Below, in pieces: positions 17,250-26,481 of a stretch of DNA of 56,486 bases. Made by a program: the position numbers and the translations under genes. The notes under the pieces are model-generated. The model ran no database searches, was not told the DNA's origin, and was given only the letters and a program-made list of their open reading frames with translations. Origin of the DNA: GWC2-45-44 sp041661665 (GTDB taxonomy: Bacteria > Planctomycetota > Phycisphaerae > Sedimentisphaerales > UBA12454); contig JBAZTW010000012.1 of the NCBI GenBank assembly GCA_041661665.1, positions 1-56,486 on the forward strand, in the 5' to 3' direction. Position 1 is the first letter of the stretch. Every line of letters starts with the position of its first letter.

Positions 17250-17383
17250 AACCGCCGATTTTGTACCGTTTCCAGCCGCTTGCGCAAGTTAAAAGATAAC
17301 TAAATTCCCGGGAACTTATAAATCTTTCCATTGTCAAAACAAATAGGGCATTTTGCCGATAATACATTGGGAACAATTATAAA

Positions 17384-18367
17384 ATGTTGAAAACTTTACG
17401 AATAACATCGATAGCGATAACTATTGCGGCCATTGGCATTATAATCTTTGCCGTTGCCGGCTCAGCGTCCAACGCAAAAACAGATAAGCTGCTTTCCTTG
17501 CCGGGCGTTGCTGAACAATTGCAGGCAAGTTATGCCGGCAAAACGACTTCTGAATCGGACACAGACACTCCTTTAATGCGTCAAGCAAAGGCTTTTGCTC
17601 TTCGAATCAACCCCCCGCCGCCACCGGCTCCACCAGTACCAGTTCAGCGTCCAAACGAATCTCCCCGGCCAAGAGTCGCTGTCAGCGCACAGTTCACGCT
17701 TATAGGCACAAGCTATTACGCAGACAACGATGCCAATTCATTGGCATTGATAAATGAGGTTGGCAAAGGACTCCACTGGGTTCAGCTCGGCGGAACTGTC
17801 GGCCATTTAAAAATCGAAAGAATAGGCAGTGGTGTTGTTCTAATTCGCGACGGCGAAAGAACTTACGAAATGGTCGCTGAAAGAACACAAAAAGCCAATT
17901 TAGTTCAGGCCTACACCGGCACAATCCCCTCTGTTTCAGTGCCTGATATCTGGAAAGGCCTTGAAAAATCGCCTATTACCACTGAAAACGCACAAATTCC
18001 AGTGCCGCAAGTACCGGAACAACAAAATAAAGAACCTAACAAGGCAGAAATCCAGGCAAATATCGAATGGATAAGGCAAATCAAAGATAACCCCAAAGCT
18101 CTCGGTATGACTGCAGAAGAGGCAAAAGAGCTTGAGGGTCTCGGTGATATGCTGAAAGAACTGGAAGCCCAAAAGCAACGGATTGATTCGAATACAGCGG
18201 GCAGTTCTGAACCAAATGCCGCTAATAAACCAATCAAAAAGGTAAGCCCGGCAACAGATGTTAATGCAAGCCAGCAACCCCCGACCATGCAGAAGCCCAG
18301 GGATGCTAATAATAATGACCTGCTTTCCAAGCGGGCGGAAATGTTAAGGGCAAGGCGTAAAAGATAA
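17384..18367 (+). CDS. type II secretion GspC-like protein
   Basis: The 327-aa protein has one N-terminal TM helix (about residues 7-27) and a Pro-rich linker (INPPPPPAPPVPVQRP, about 75-90). A small domain at about 98-165 (QFTLIGTSYYADNDANSLAL, later GERTYEMV) resembles the homology region of GspC/PilP inner-membrane proteins that dock to the secretin. The C-terminal ~150 residues are low-complexity, charged and Pro/Asn-rich, ending with Asn/Asp-rich TDVNASQQ and DANNNDLL. It stands first in the gsp operon, directly before the secretin, the classical place of gspC. No PDZ domain is visible. Identity rests on position, topology and a weak domain match. Confidence 0.65.
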   Translation: MLKTLRITSIAITIAAIGIIIFAVAGSASNAKTDKLLSLPGVAEQLQASYAGKTTSESDTDTPLMRQAKAFALRINPPPPPAPPVPVQRPNESPRPRVAVSAQFTLIGTSYYADNDANSLALINEVGKGLHWVQLGGTVGHLKIERIGSGVVLIRDGERTYEMVAERTQKANLVQAYTGTIPSVSVPDIWKGLEKSPITTENAQIPVPQVPEQQNKEPNKAEIQANIEWIRQIKDNPKALGMTAEEAKELEGLGDMLKELEAQKQRIDSNTAGSSEPNAANKPIKKVSPATDVNASQQPPTMQKPRDANNNDLLSKRAEMLRARRKR

Positions 18368-18390
18368 AAAAAGGTGAATAATTAAATACG

Positions 18391-18409
18391 GTTCCTCTCA
18401 GGCGGAGGA
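18391..18409. other. hairpin between gspC-like and gspD
   Basis: TTCCTC-tcaggcg-GAGGAA is a 6-bp stem followed by A residues, with no T-run. It is more likely an mRNA-processing or stability element than a terminator. Confidence 0.3.
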
Positions 18410-18458
18410 AAAAACAGCATAACGTTTTATTTTTAAGCATTTTATGCATTATTGTCCG

Positions 18459-18476
18459 ATAATACCAATTGGTATT
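18459..18476. repeat. AATACCAATTGGTATT palindrome, copy 1
   Basis: A 16-base perfect palindrome (18461-18476), preceded by AT, lies about 90 bases before the likely gspD start. A 20-base relative lies at 52220-52239 between cusA and pheS. Confidence 0.55.
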
Positions 18477-18562
18477 CTTACTCACGCGTTGAGTAGTTTG
18501 TGGCCATTTATGCAGGCTTCGCTTGCCCGCGGACGACGACACGAATTTTATTGGAAATCCTT

Positions 18563-21500
18563 GTGAAACAATATAACGAACTTCAGGGAGTAAATGAGCA
18601 GGTGGTAAATTTACATTCAACTTGGTTTAAAAACCGATGCCTGCAGGCGGTGGTATTATCGGTTTTGTTTTTGTTATCGGCTATGTTTATAGCTGATGTT
18701 TCTGCTGCGCAGAGCGGCGAGCAAAATAACAGTCAATTAATAAGGGTAAGAATCTTTACCCTTCGTTATATCAGCGCAGACCAGGCAAAAGAGTATCTGA
18801 CCTCTGCGCAAATCGCCGAGACCATTGTTGCGATACCAAATACGACCGCAATTTCCGTGGCAGGCAAGCCCGAAGAACTTGTATATGCCACAGTCGTTTT
18901 GAAATTAGTCGATTCCAACGAGACATTTGATGTGAAAATGTTAGATGTCGAGCAGGGAAAATCAATGCCCCTGTCTGCCGAGATTGACAAAAAGCTCGGC
19001 AGCGGGTATTCGGTCGGCTCTTTACTGGATGGTCCCGCATCCGGCGCAAGCATAAAAACGATAGCAGCTTTGCACAAAGATAAACTGCTTATTATTTCCC
19101 CCGCAGGGCAAACCGCTAAAATCACAGAAACGGTTTTGAATAGTCTCATTTCACCCAAGCCTGTGCCAAAAGCGGTCGCCTCTGCTAATGACGTTAATGT
19201 TAATGATGTTAATGCGGTTAAATCTGCTGTTGAGCCAAACGCGGTTGCTGAGTCGAATTTGCCGGCGATTGGGAGTAAAGTTGAAATTTCTGTAAATGGC
19301 AAGACGCAAACGGAAGAGGACAAACTGCTGGCGGAATTTATGAGTGAACTTACGGATGCTTCCAAAGCAGAACCTAACACTGTCCATCTTACGCCTCAGC
19401 AGCAGGCGGCTGAAATCGCCAAAAGAAAACTTGAGCCCAAACCTGCCGAGCAGACAGTGATTGCGGAATCCGCCGCTGTCGTAAAGCCCGCTGAAAAAAC
19501 ACAGGAACCCGCTGCTGTGGAACAAACGCAGGTCAAAGACGAAAATGTTTTACTCACTGCGAAAATTGATGATGCCAACAAATCCGCTGAAGCCAATCAG
19601 CCTAAAACAATTATTGAAGTTAAGCAGGCGGCGATACCTGTAATAGACATTCCAAACGGAGATGAGGAGCTTACGCTGAATCTGCCGGAGAAGCTGGAAA
19701 TTGTCTCATTGATTGACCTTGTCGGTAAATATCTAAATTTGAACTATCTCTACGACGAAGCAAAGATACAGGGAGCAGTAACAATCAAGGTTCAGGGCAA
19801 GCTAAAGGTTCGCCAGCTTTATGACATACTCGAATCTGTTCTGAAATTCCGCGGTTTTGCTATGAGTCGAAAGGGAAATTTGGTTACGATAGTGCCGGTG
19901 GCTGAAGCTCTCGACCAGGACCCGACTTTTTCTGGCGATATAAAGCCCGGCGATGTAATTGTTACGAAGATATTCAAACTGAAATATATAAACACTATGG
20001 CGGCAAAGCAACTGCTGGTTGGTATGAAACTCGGCAACGATTTGACAATTACGCCGATTGCCGAGACAGGCTCTTTGGTTATTACCGAGTATGCTGTTAG
20101 AATGCAGAGAATAGAGGATTTGCTTTCAATTGTCGATGTGCCCGGGCCGCCAAAGGAATTTAAGCTGCGGGTTCTGAAATATACTCTGGCAGAAAGTTTA
20201 GTGCCGAAGATTCAGGCTCTTGCCGAACAGCTTGGGACAGTAAATGTTACGGTAGGCACAACATCAGCGCAGTCGATGTCGCCGATGTCGAGAGCCAGAG
20301 CGATTCGCACGCCTGTACCACTACCACCGGCGCCTCAGCCTGGTCAGGCTCAAGACACAACTGCCAACAAAACGGGAGTATTTATAGATTTTGACAAACG
20401 CACCAATAGAGTTTTGATGATAGGTCTTGCGGCAGAGCTTGTCGCGGTCAATCAGATTATCGATTCTCTCGACGTGCCTCAGCAGGATTTGCGGAGCATT
20501 CGTGAATATGAAATACAATATATTGACATTGAGTCGGTTGTAACGGCGTTGAAAGATTTTGGGATTATTGACCCAAGTACAAACATCAGCAGCGGCGGCA
20601 ACTCATTCACGAGTTCCAGCAGAATGAGACAGATGCAACAACAACAGCAGCAGCAGCCGGGTATGATAAATCCGACTATGCAGGGCAACAGCGGAGCAGA
20701 GTCGCTGTCTTCGATAGACCAGCCGCAGGTTGTCGTACTTGAGTCAACAAACTCCCTTCTTGTCAATGCTACGCCTGAACAGCAATTGCAGATAGCCCGG
20801 ATTATTTCTTATATGGACCGCGAGCCTGTACAAAGTGCCATACCGTACCATATTTACAGACTTGAAAATCAGGAGCCTGAAGCTCTCGCAGAAGTCCTTA
20901 ATAATTTTATAGAAAAAACCGTCAAGGATAAGGAAGGCAAGATTCAGTCAACGACAAAATTTCAGGAAGATATTGTTGTCGTGCCGGATAAAAATACGTT
21001 CTCGCTGATTGTCTATGCGAGCAAAAAAAAACAGGAATGGATAGGCGCCCTGATAACGCAGCTTGATACCCGCAGACCGCAGGTTCTTATTGATGTCTCA
21101 CTCGTTGAAATTACACGTGATGATATATTCAACTACGACCTTAATATTGTAGCCAACGCAAAGGGGCTTGTTACTGATAACGTAGGTGTCGCTACCAAAG
21201 CTTTGAACGCTGCTGTCGGCGGCAACCGTGAAGCTGGTTTTGTCGGCTCCACAGGCACGATAAATGGGTTTTATAGCGCCGACAAAATACAAGCTTTGCT
21301 GACAATGGTTAATACCAAAAGCTATGGCAGAATTCTTGCCAGACCAAAGGTTCTTGTAAACGACAATGAAAAAGGAACAATTTCAACAGAAGATACCAGA
21401 TATATCACTAACATAAGCACAACCGCTTTGTCAGGAAGTACTGCAGGTGCTGGTGCTGTGCAATCATCCGTCGCATTTAACCCATATGCCGCTAAAATTC

Positions 21501-22027
21501 AGTTAAATATAACGCCACAAATCAGTGAAGGCAATTTGCTCAGGCTTGAGATAAAAATGGAACGAAATGATTTTGTAGGTGATGGAGCAATTATAACTCT
21601 TGCTGACGGCACAAAAACTCAAAGTCCACCCAATGAGAAAAAAAGCAGCGTAGATACGATAGTAACCGTGCCGGATGGAAGCACTATAATTTTAGGCGGA
21701 CTGACAAAACTTAACCAGAATAAAGCAGGCAATAAAGTGCCTCTGCTCGGCGATGTACCTGTCATCGGGGCGTTATTCAGCTCTTACAACAAAACTCAAC
21801 ATGATGATAAGCTCTATATCTTTGTAAAGGCTAATATAATCAGGCCGGAAGCTGCAGAAGGTCTCTCTCAAATTAAACATATTTCGCATAAAAACAGAGA
21901 TGAATTTGAAAAGGATGAGTCCATATTTCAGAATTATCAGGAGATACCGGGCATAAAGCCGCCGCCGATAGATCCGCAGAAAGTTTTGGAGCGGGATGTA
22001 AATGAGGCGGACGTTAATAGTTTTTAG
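18563..22027 (+). CDS. gspD: type II secretion outer-membrane secretin
   Basis: GspD forms the multimeric outer-membrane channel of the system. A signal segment (QAVVLSVLFLLSAMFIADVSAAQ) starts the protein. A long periplasmic part with an Ala/Glu-rich linker follows, then N0/N1-type domains (from about LTLNLPEKLEIVSLIDLVGKYLN-like sequence at 19673 onward). The C-terminal secretin core contains VLARPKVLVNDNEKGTIS-like and VPDGSTIILGGL motifs and ends VPLLGDVPVIGALFSS. At about 1150 aa it is much longer than E. coli GspD (~650), due to the N-terminal extension and linkers with NDVNVNDVNAV. I prefer GTG 18563 (GGAAA upstream); the frame is open from GTG 18500. It is probably co-expressed with gspE onward. 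Confidence 0.93.
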   Translation: MKQYNELQGVNEQVVNLHSTWFKNRCLQAVVLSVLFLLSAMFIADVSAAQSGEQNNSQLIRVRIFTLRYISADQAKEYLTSAQIAETIVAIPNTTAISVAGKPEELVYATVVLKLVDSNETFDVKMLDVEQGKSMPLSAEIDKKLGSGYSVGSLLDGPASGASIKTIAALHKDKLLIISPAGQTAKITETVLNSLISPKPVPKAVASANDVNVNDVNAVKSAVEPNAVAESNLPAIGSKVEISVNGKTQTEEDKLLAEFMSELTDASKAEPNTVHLTPQQQAAEIAKRKLEPKPAEQTVIAESAAVVKPAEKTQEPAAVEQTQVKDENVLLTAKIDDANKSAEANQPKTIIEVKQAAIPVIDIPNGDEELTLNLPEKLEIVSLIDLVGKYLNLNYLYDEAKIQGAVTIKVQGKLKVRQLYDILESVLKFRGFAMSRKGNLVTIVPVAEALDQDPTFSGDIKPGDVIVTKIFKLKYINTMAAKQLLVGMKLGNDLTITPIAETGSLVITEYAVRMQRIEDLLSIVDVPGPPKEFKLRVLKYTLAESLVPKIQALAEQLGTVNVTVGTTSAQSMSPMSRARAIRTPVPLPPAPQPGQAQDTTANKTGVFIDFDKRTNRVLMIGLAAELVAVNQIIDSLDVPQQDLRSIREYEIQYIDIESVVTALKDFGIIDPSTNISSGGNSFTSSSRMRQMQQQQQQQPGMINPTMQGNSGAESLSSIDQPQVVVLESTNSLLVNATPEQQLQIARIISYMDREPVQSAIPYHIYRLENQEPEALAEVLNNFIEKTVKDKEGKIQSTTKFQEDIVVVPDKNTFSLIVYASKKKQEWIGALITQLDTRRPQVLIDVSLVEITRDDIFNYDLNIVANAKGLVTDNVGVATKALNAAVGGNREAGFVGSTGTINGFYSADKIQALLTMVNTKSYGRILARPKVLVNDNEKGTISTEDTRYITNISTTALSGSTAGAGAVQSSVAFNPYAAKIQLNITPQISEGNLLRLEIKMERNDFVGDGAIITLADGTKTQSPPNEKKSSVDTIVTVPDGSTIILGGLTKLNQNKAGNKVPLLGDVPVIGALFSSYNKTQHDDKLYIFVKANIIRPEAAEGLSQIKHISHKNRDEFEKDESIFQNYQEIPGIKPPPIDPQKVLERDVNEADVNSF

Positions 22028-22049
22028 TTCTTAGTCTTTAGTTTTGAGT

Positions 22050-22110
22050 TATGGAATCGCCTGCGGCGATGAAAATTTAAATGACCCCGCGGTTACCCTT
22101 GGGGCTCTGT
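22050..22110 (-). repeat. mini-hairpin repeat copy 3 with shared flanks
   Basis: Reverse of copy 2: ATCGCC-tgc-GGCGAT (22056-22070), then TGACCCCGCGGTTAC and TTACCCTTGGGGCTCTGTT. The latter two pieces match, as reverse complements, 15005-15020 and 14838-14857. This is a composite of elements that are separate elsewhere. Confidence 0.7.
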
Positions 22111-22161
22111 TGTCGCAATGACAGTGGATTATATGATTGAAGATTTGCAGAATAAACATCT

Positions 22162-23862
22162 ATGAAAGATTTGTTAATAAAAACAGCCCAAAGGACGGGC
22201 ATTGTTGATGCTGATTTGCTCACGAAATTTCTTGAGCAGAACGCCGATAATCCGCAAAGGCTCGACGATATTCTGCTGACCTGTCCGCAATTCACAGAGG
22301 AAGCAACTCTTCGACTTTTCGCGGAAGCATTAAAAATCGAGTTCGTTTCCGAAATAGACACCGCTGATGTGCCAAAGGAATTCATTGAAAACGTACCGGC
22401 AACTTACGCGCAGCACCATTATCTAATCGGCATAAAAAATAATCCTGCCGATGCGGAAATAACAGTGGTTTTATCAAAACCATTCGACAATGACTCGGTT
22501 GATAATGTTTCGCGATTAGCCAAATCGCCCGTCAATATCGCCCTTGCGACAAAAACCGTGATAACGGCGGCAATTGACGTCGCTTATGAACAGAAAAACA
22601 CCGTTATAGATGAGGTGGCGGAGGAACTTGATTCGCAGAATCTCGACCAGCTTGTCGATGAGGTTAATACCGCCGATGACCTGCTTGACGTAGTCAACCG
22701 CCCCCCTGTTATCCGGCTCGTCAATGATATATTATTTCGCGCGCTGCAGTTGAGAGCAAGCGATATTCACGTTCACCCTTACGAAAACAAAATTCAGGTA
22801 CGATACAGAGTTGACGGTATTTTGTATGATACTCTTAGTCTTAACCGCAATGTGCTTTCGCTGGTAGTCTCGCGTATAAAAGTTATGGCTGGAATGGATA
22901 TAGCAGAGCGAAGAATGCCGCAGGACGGCAGATGCTCGGTTCGCGTCGGCAATCGTGAAATAGATTTGCGTATTAGTACCGTGCCGACAAGTTACGGCGA
23001 AAGATGCGTACTGCGACTTTTGGATAAAAGCACCGGTCTGTTCGGCCTGTCGGAACTTGGAATGTGGGAAGACGATTTAAAAAGATTCGATTCTATTTTA
23101 GGCAAATCGCACGGAGTAATTTTTGTAACAGGCCCGACAGGCAGCGGCAAAAGCACTACCCTTTACGCAAGCCTTAACAGAATGAATTCCATCGAGAAAA
23201 ATATCATCACGATTGAAGACCCTATCGAATATCAGCTTGAGGGCATCAGCCAGATGCAGGTCGCGAGCAAAAAGGGTATGACATTCGTAACGGCTCTGCG
23301 GCACGTTTTAAGGCAGGACCCCGATGTTATAATGATTGGAGAAGTTCGAGACCAGGAGACTGCGAGAATGGCGATTCAGTCGTCTTTGACAGGCCACCTT
23401 GTTTTCAGTACGCTGCACACAAACGACTCGGCAGGAGCGATAAGCAGGCTTTTGGATTTGGGAGTCGAGCCTTATCTTGTAAGTTCATCGCTCATCGCGG
23501 TTCTTGCACAGCGATTGGTAAGGAAAATTTGCCCGGAATGCAAACAGCAGTATCAGCCTTCAGACCACGAACTTCGCGAACTGGGCATCGGCATTGACGC
23601 GGCGAGCGGAGAATTTTTTGTCGGCGCAGGATGCAGCAAATGTTTTAATACCGGCTACAAAGGCAGAGCGGGCATATACGAGCTTATGATGATGGATGAG
23701 GAATTGAGAGAGATGGTGAACCAGCGCGTTACAGCAGGCACGATAAAACAAAAGGCGATTGAAAAAGGTCTGCAAACACTTCGTATGGATGGGGCGAGAA
23801 AAGTTATAGCAGGCGCGACGACGATTGCGGAAGTGCTTAGAGTTACGCAGGCGGACCTGTAA
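22162..23862 (+). CDS. gspE: type II secretion ATPase
   Basis: GspE is the cytoplasmic hexameric ATPase that drives pseudopilus assembly. The 566-aa protein has an N-terminal MshEN/T2SSE-N-like region (residues 1-150), then the catalytic core: RASDIHVHP (N2 domain), Walker A GPTGSGKST (about 324-332), Asp box TIEDPIEYQL, Walker B VIMIGEVRDQETA and His box FSTLHTNDSAGA. A tetracysteine zinc motif is complete (CPEC near residue 457, CSKC near 492). All expected residues are present. It is flanked upstream by a dispersed repeat rather than a recognisable ribosome-binding site, and downstream by a four-helix-bundle cassette that separates it from gspF. Confidence 0.95.
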   Translation: MKDLLIKTAQRTGIVDADLLTKFLEQNADNPQRLDDILLTCPQFTEEATLRLFAEALKIEFVSEIDTADVPKEFIENVPATYAQHHYLIGIKNNPADAEITVVLSKPFDNDSVDNVSRLAKSPVNIALATKTVITAAIDVAYEQKNTVIDEVAEELDSQNLDQLVDEVNTADDLLDVVNRPPVIRLVNDILFRALQLRASDIHVHPYENKIQVRYRVDGILYDTLSLNRNVLSLVVSRIKVMAGMDIAERRMPQDGRCSVRVGNREIDLRISTVPTSYGERCVLRLLDKSTGLFGLSELGMWEDDLKRFDSILGKSHGVIFVTGPTGSGKSTTLYASLNRMNSIEKNIITIEDPIEYQLEGISQMQVASKKGMTFVTALRHVLRQDPDVIMIGEVRDQETARMAIQSSLTGHLVFSTLHTNDSAGAISRLLDLGVEPYLVSSSLIAVLAQRLVRKICPECKQQYQPSDHELRELGIGIDAASGEFFVGAGCSKCFNTGYKGRAGIYELMMMDEELREMVNQRVTAGTIKQKAIEKGLQTLRMDGARKVIAGATTIAEVLRVTQADL

Positions 23863-23893
23863 ATTGAAAATTTAAGATTGAAGAATGAAAATT

Positions 23894-24262
23894 ATGATTG
23901 AAGCCTGCAAGTATAAACAGTTAGAGCAAAGAACAAAAGATTTTGCACATAGAGCGGTAAAACTGGCAATGGCGTTGGAGGGGACAAGATTAGGCAATCA
24001 TATAGCAGGTCAGTTGATGCGGTGTTCAACATCTGTGGCAGCGAATTATTGTGCCTGTAATTTGTCGCAATCAAGAGCGAGTTTTAAGTCCAAATTAAGT
24101 ATAGTACTTGAAGAATCGGATGAAAGTTTGTTTTGGATTGAATTTGCAGTTGAAGAAAAACTTATAAGCGAAAATAAAGTTAAGTGTATTGTCGAAGAAG
24201 CTAAACAGCTTAAAGCGATTTTTTATTCATCAAGAAAAACGGTAAGTTCAGGTAAAAAATGA
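23894..24262 (+). CDS. four-helix-bundle protein (S23/IVS type), copy 1
   Basis: The ~122-aa protein matches the four-helix-bundle family first seen encoded in 23S rRNA intervening sequences (TIGR02436). Its typical stretch is GTRLGNHIAGQLMRCSTSVAANY followed by NLSQSRASFKSKLSIVLEE and ESLFWIEF. The start ATG at 23894 is chosen by alignment with copy 2 (both begin MIE); an ATG three codons earlier is in frame. It sits between gspE and gspF, flanked by ATTGAAAATTTAAGATTGAA-type runs, with only 31 bases after the gspE stop. There is no sign of a direct secretion role. The family is thought to bind nucleic acid or partner proteins, but no function is proven. Confidence 0.88.
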   Translation: MIEACKYKQLEQRTKDFAHRAVKLAMALEGTRLGNHIAGQLMRCSTSVAANYCACNLSQSRASFKSKLSIVLEESDESLFWIEFAVEEKLISENKVKCIVEEAKQLKAIFYSSRKTVSSGKK

Positions 24263-24314
24263 TTAAAATTGTTACTAAATTTTCAATCTTCAATTTTAAT
24301 TTTTAATTTTAATT

Positions 24315-25535
24315 ATGCCAAGATATACATACACAGCGTTGTCGCCGAATGGTAAGGCCGTCAAGGGCACGGTAACGGCGGAAAGTCCGTACTCTGCCCG
24401 CAAGCAGCTCCGCGCAAGAGGCATACACGCCACCGATATAAAGCAGGCCGCGGCTGAAAGCGAAATTAAAAGCGGCCTGAAAAGCTTTTTCGGAAAAGCA
24501 AAAAAAACGCACATAATCGAATTCACAAAGCAGATGTCTATTCTGCTCAATTCCGAAATCAAACTCACAGAGTCGCTTTCTGTGATGATAGAGCAGATAC
24601 CGGACGCTCGATTCAAAAATGTAGTAACGGATATGCGCGACAGGGTTGTTACTGGCGAGTCGTTCACCGACGCGATGGGCGATTATACGGAATATTTCGA
24701 TGTAATCTATATAAGTATGATTAAAGTCGGCGAGGCGACCGGCACGCTCGGCAAGACGATGGAAACGATTTCCAATTTTATGGAAAAACGCCGGCGAATT
24801 GAATCGAAGATTATGACGGCGATGATTTATCCTATGTGCATTGTCGTAATCGGTATGGGAGCGATTATATTTTTGACGACATTCGTATTGCCGAAAATTA
24901 TCGTGCAAATTCAAAAAGCAGGTATGCCGCTGCCATGGATTACCAAAGCCCTTATGGCTGCGAGCTATGTTATGATTCATTATTGGTTTCTTGTGATTGC
25001 CGGCATTGTCGGGATTGTGTGGCTGATTCGGAAATTTCTTAAAACTGAAAAGGGAGCATATCTCCGCGATAAGGCATTGCTTTCTCTGCCGATATTGGGG
25101 CCGCTGGTAAGGCAGCGAGTTGTGTCGCGGTTCGCGTCAACGCTTTCAACACTGCTTGGTTCGGGATTGAGTATGGCTGAATCGCTCAAGGTCGTTGCCG
25201 AGGTAACGGGCAATGTTATAATGGTTGACGCTATAAGAAAAGCAAGAGACAGAATACTTTCCGGCGCTGATATCGCAACGCCTTTGAAAGAAAGCGGAGT
25301 TATAAGCCCCGCCATTGCGCATATGGTGGCCGTCGGCGAAAAAAGCGGCGAACTGACTAAAATGCTTCAGACTATAAGCGAAAATCTCGAATCAGGTTCA
25401 GATATTGTAATCGAAAGATTGAGCGCCGTCATAGAGCCGGTGATTATTGTGGTAATGGCGTTTTTTGTGGGTATTATAGCGCTTGCTGCGCTGCTGCCGA
25501 TACTGAAGTTTTCGTCGGGAACGTTTGTAAAATGA
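24315..25535 (+). CDS. gspF: type II secretion inner-membrane protein
   Basis: GspF is the polytopic platform protein that couples the ATPase to pseudopilin assembly. The 406-aa length is standard. It begins with PRYTYTALSPNGKAVKGTV and repeats the T2SSF domain twice: FTKQMSILLNSEIKLTESL near residue 70 and RFASTLSTLLGSGLSMAESL near 270, each followed by GEATGTL or GEKSGELTKML signatures. Three TM segments are seen (about 170-192, 218-238 and 375-397). No Shine-Dalgarno is evident before its ATG; an AT-rich repeat run precedes it. It is separated from gspE and gspG by the two four-helix-bundle cassettes. Confidence 0.95.
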   Translation: MPRYTYTALSPNGKAVKGTVTAESPYSARKQLRARGIHATDIKQAAAESEIKSGLKSFFGKAKKTHIIEFTKQMSILLNSEIKLTESLSVMIEQIPDARFKNVVTDMRDRVVTGESFTDAMGDYTEYFDVIYISMIKVGEATGTLGKTMETISNFMEKRRRIESKIMTAMIYPMCIVVIGMGAIIFLTTFVLPKIIVQIQKAGMPLPWITKALMAASYVMIHYWFLVIAGIVGIVWLIRKFLKTEKGAYLRDKALLSLPILGPLVRQRVVSRFASTLSTLLGSGLSMAESLKVVAEVTGNVIMVDAIRKARDRILSGADIATPLKESGVISPAIAHMVAVGEKSGELTKMLQTISENLESGSDIVIERLSAVIEPVIIVVMAFFVGIIALAALLPILKFSSGTFVK

Positions 25536-25577
25536 AGAATGAAGATTGAAGAATGAAGATTTGGGTCTTTAGTAATT

Positions 25578-25949
25578 ATGATTGAAATTAGCAAATACAA
25601 ACAAATGGAAAAACGGACAAGTGTTTTTGCGCATCGATGTGTGAAACTTGCAATTGCTCTGGAAGGGACAAAATTAGGCAATCACATATCTGGGCAGTTA
25701 ATAAGGTGCAGCACTTCTGTAGCTGCGAATTATCGAGCCTGTAATCTTGCACAATCAAAAGCCGGATTTACCGCGAAGCTGAGCATTGTGCTGGAAGAAG
25801 CAGATGAATCAATTTTCTGGATAGATTTTGCGGAAGAAGAAAAGTTGGTGCAAAAGGCAAAGATAAAATCATTGATAGATGAGGCAAATGAATTAAAAGC
25901 AGTATTTTTTGCGGCTCGCAAGACATTGAATGTCAAGAAAAAAAGGTAA
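25578..25949 (+). CDS. four-helix-bundle protein (S23/IVS type), copy 2
   Basis: This 123-aa paralogue of the 23894 gene shares MIE-x-x-KYKQ-E-RT, LEGTKLGNHISGQLIRCSTS and NLAQSKAGFTAKLSIVLEE. It lies between gspF and gspG, again bounded by repeat runs (AATGAAGATTGAAGAATGAA before, ATCTTCAATTTTCAATC after). The two copies differ at many positions, so duplication is not recent, or the two were gained separately. The family occurs as scattered single genes in many genomes. Two insertions in one secretion operon, both in frame-neutral spacers and both in operon orientation, are unusual. Confidence 0.88.
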   Translation: MIEISKYKQMEKRTSVFAHRCVKLAIALEGTKLGNHISGQLIRCSTSVAANYRACNLAQSKAGFTAKLSIVLEEADESIFWIDFAEEEKLVQKAKIKSLIDEANELKAVFFAARKTLNVKKKR

Positions 25950-26015
25950 CTTTATGATGTTTTTAAATCTTCAATTTTCAATCTACAATCTTCAATTTCT
26001 ATGAAAGGTATTTTT

Positions 26016-26456
26016 ATGATACAAGAGAGAAATAGACAAAAAATGGGCTTTACACTCATTGAAATTATGGCGGTGATTATTATCATCGGCCTGCTGGCGG
26101 CAATCGGCGCGGTGAACTTCCTGGGACAAACCGATAAGGCTAAAGTTATCACAACAAGAGCGAATTTGAAAATGCTCCACAATGCCGTGGCGCAATTTAA
26201 AATGGATACCGGCAGATACCCGACCGAAGAAGAGGGGCTTAAGGCGCTGATTGAAGCGCCGACAGATGTTCAGGGCTATCAACCCGGCGGATATATCGAC
26301 TCGACCGATCTGCCTAAGGATGCATGGGGATACGAATTTATTTATGTCGCCTATCCTGAAAGCGGAAAACCTTACGCAATTGTAAGCTATGGCGCCGATG
26401 GCGAAGAAGGCGGCGAAGGCTATGATGTCGACCTGTACAGCACGGATGCACAATAA
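26016..26456 (+). CDS. gspG: major pseudopilin GspG
   Basis: GspG is the main subunit of the periplasmic pseudopilus. The prepilin site is MG^FTLIEIMAVIIIIGLLAA, with Gly at -1, Phe at +1 and Glu at +5. The GspG signature follows: ANLKMLHNAVAQFKMDTGRYPTEEEGLKALIEAP and DAWGYEFIYV, including the calcium-loop region near the C-terminus. The ATG at 26016 is preferred because AAAGG at 26004-26008 is well placed; the frame also has an ATG at 26001. The processed protein is about 135 aa, a normal length. The prepilin peptidase that would cut it is not in this window. Confidence 0.95.
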   Translation: MIQERNRQKMGFTLIEIMAVIIIIGLLAAIGAVNFLGQTDKAKVITTRANLKMLHNAVAQFKMDTGRYPTEEEGLKALIEAPTDVQGYQPGGYIDSTDLPKDAWGYEFIYVAYPESGKPYAIVSYGADGEEGGEGYDVDLYSTDAQ

Positions 26457-26481
26457 GAATAGTTATCAGTGAAACGAAAAG

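Noticed and set aside
17331..17363. TTGTCA and GATAAT before the gspC-like gene as a promoter
   Set aside because: The spacer is 21 bases, too long for a normal sigma70 promoter.
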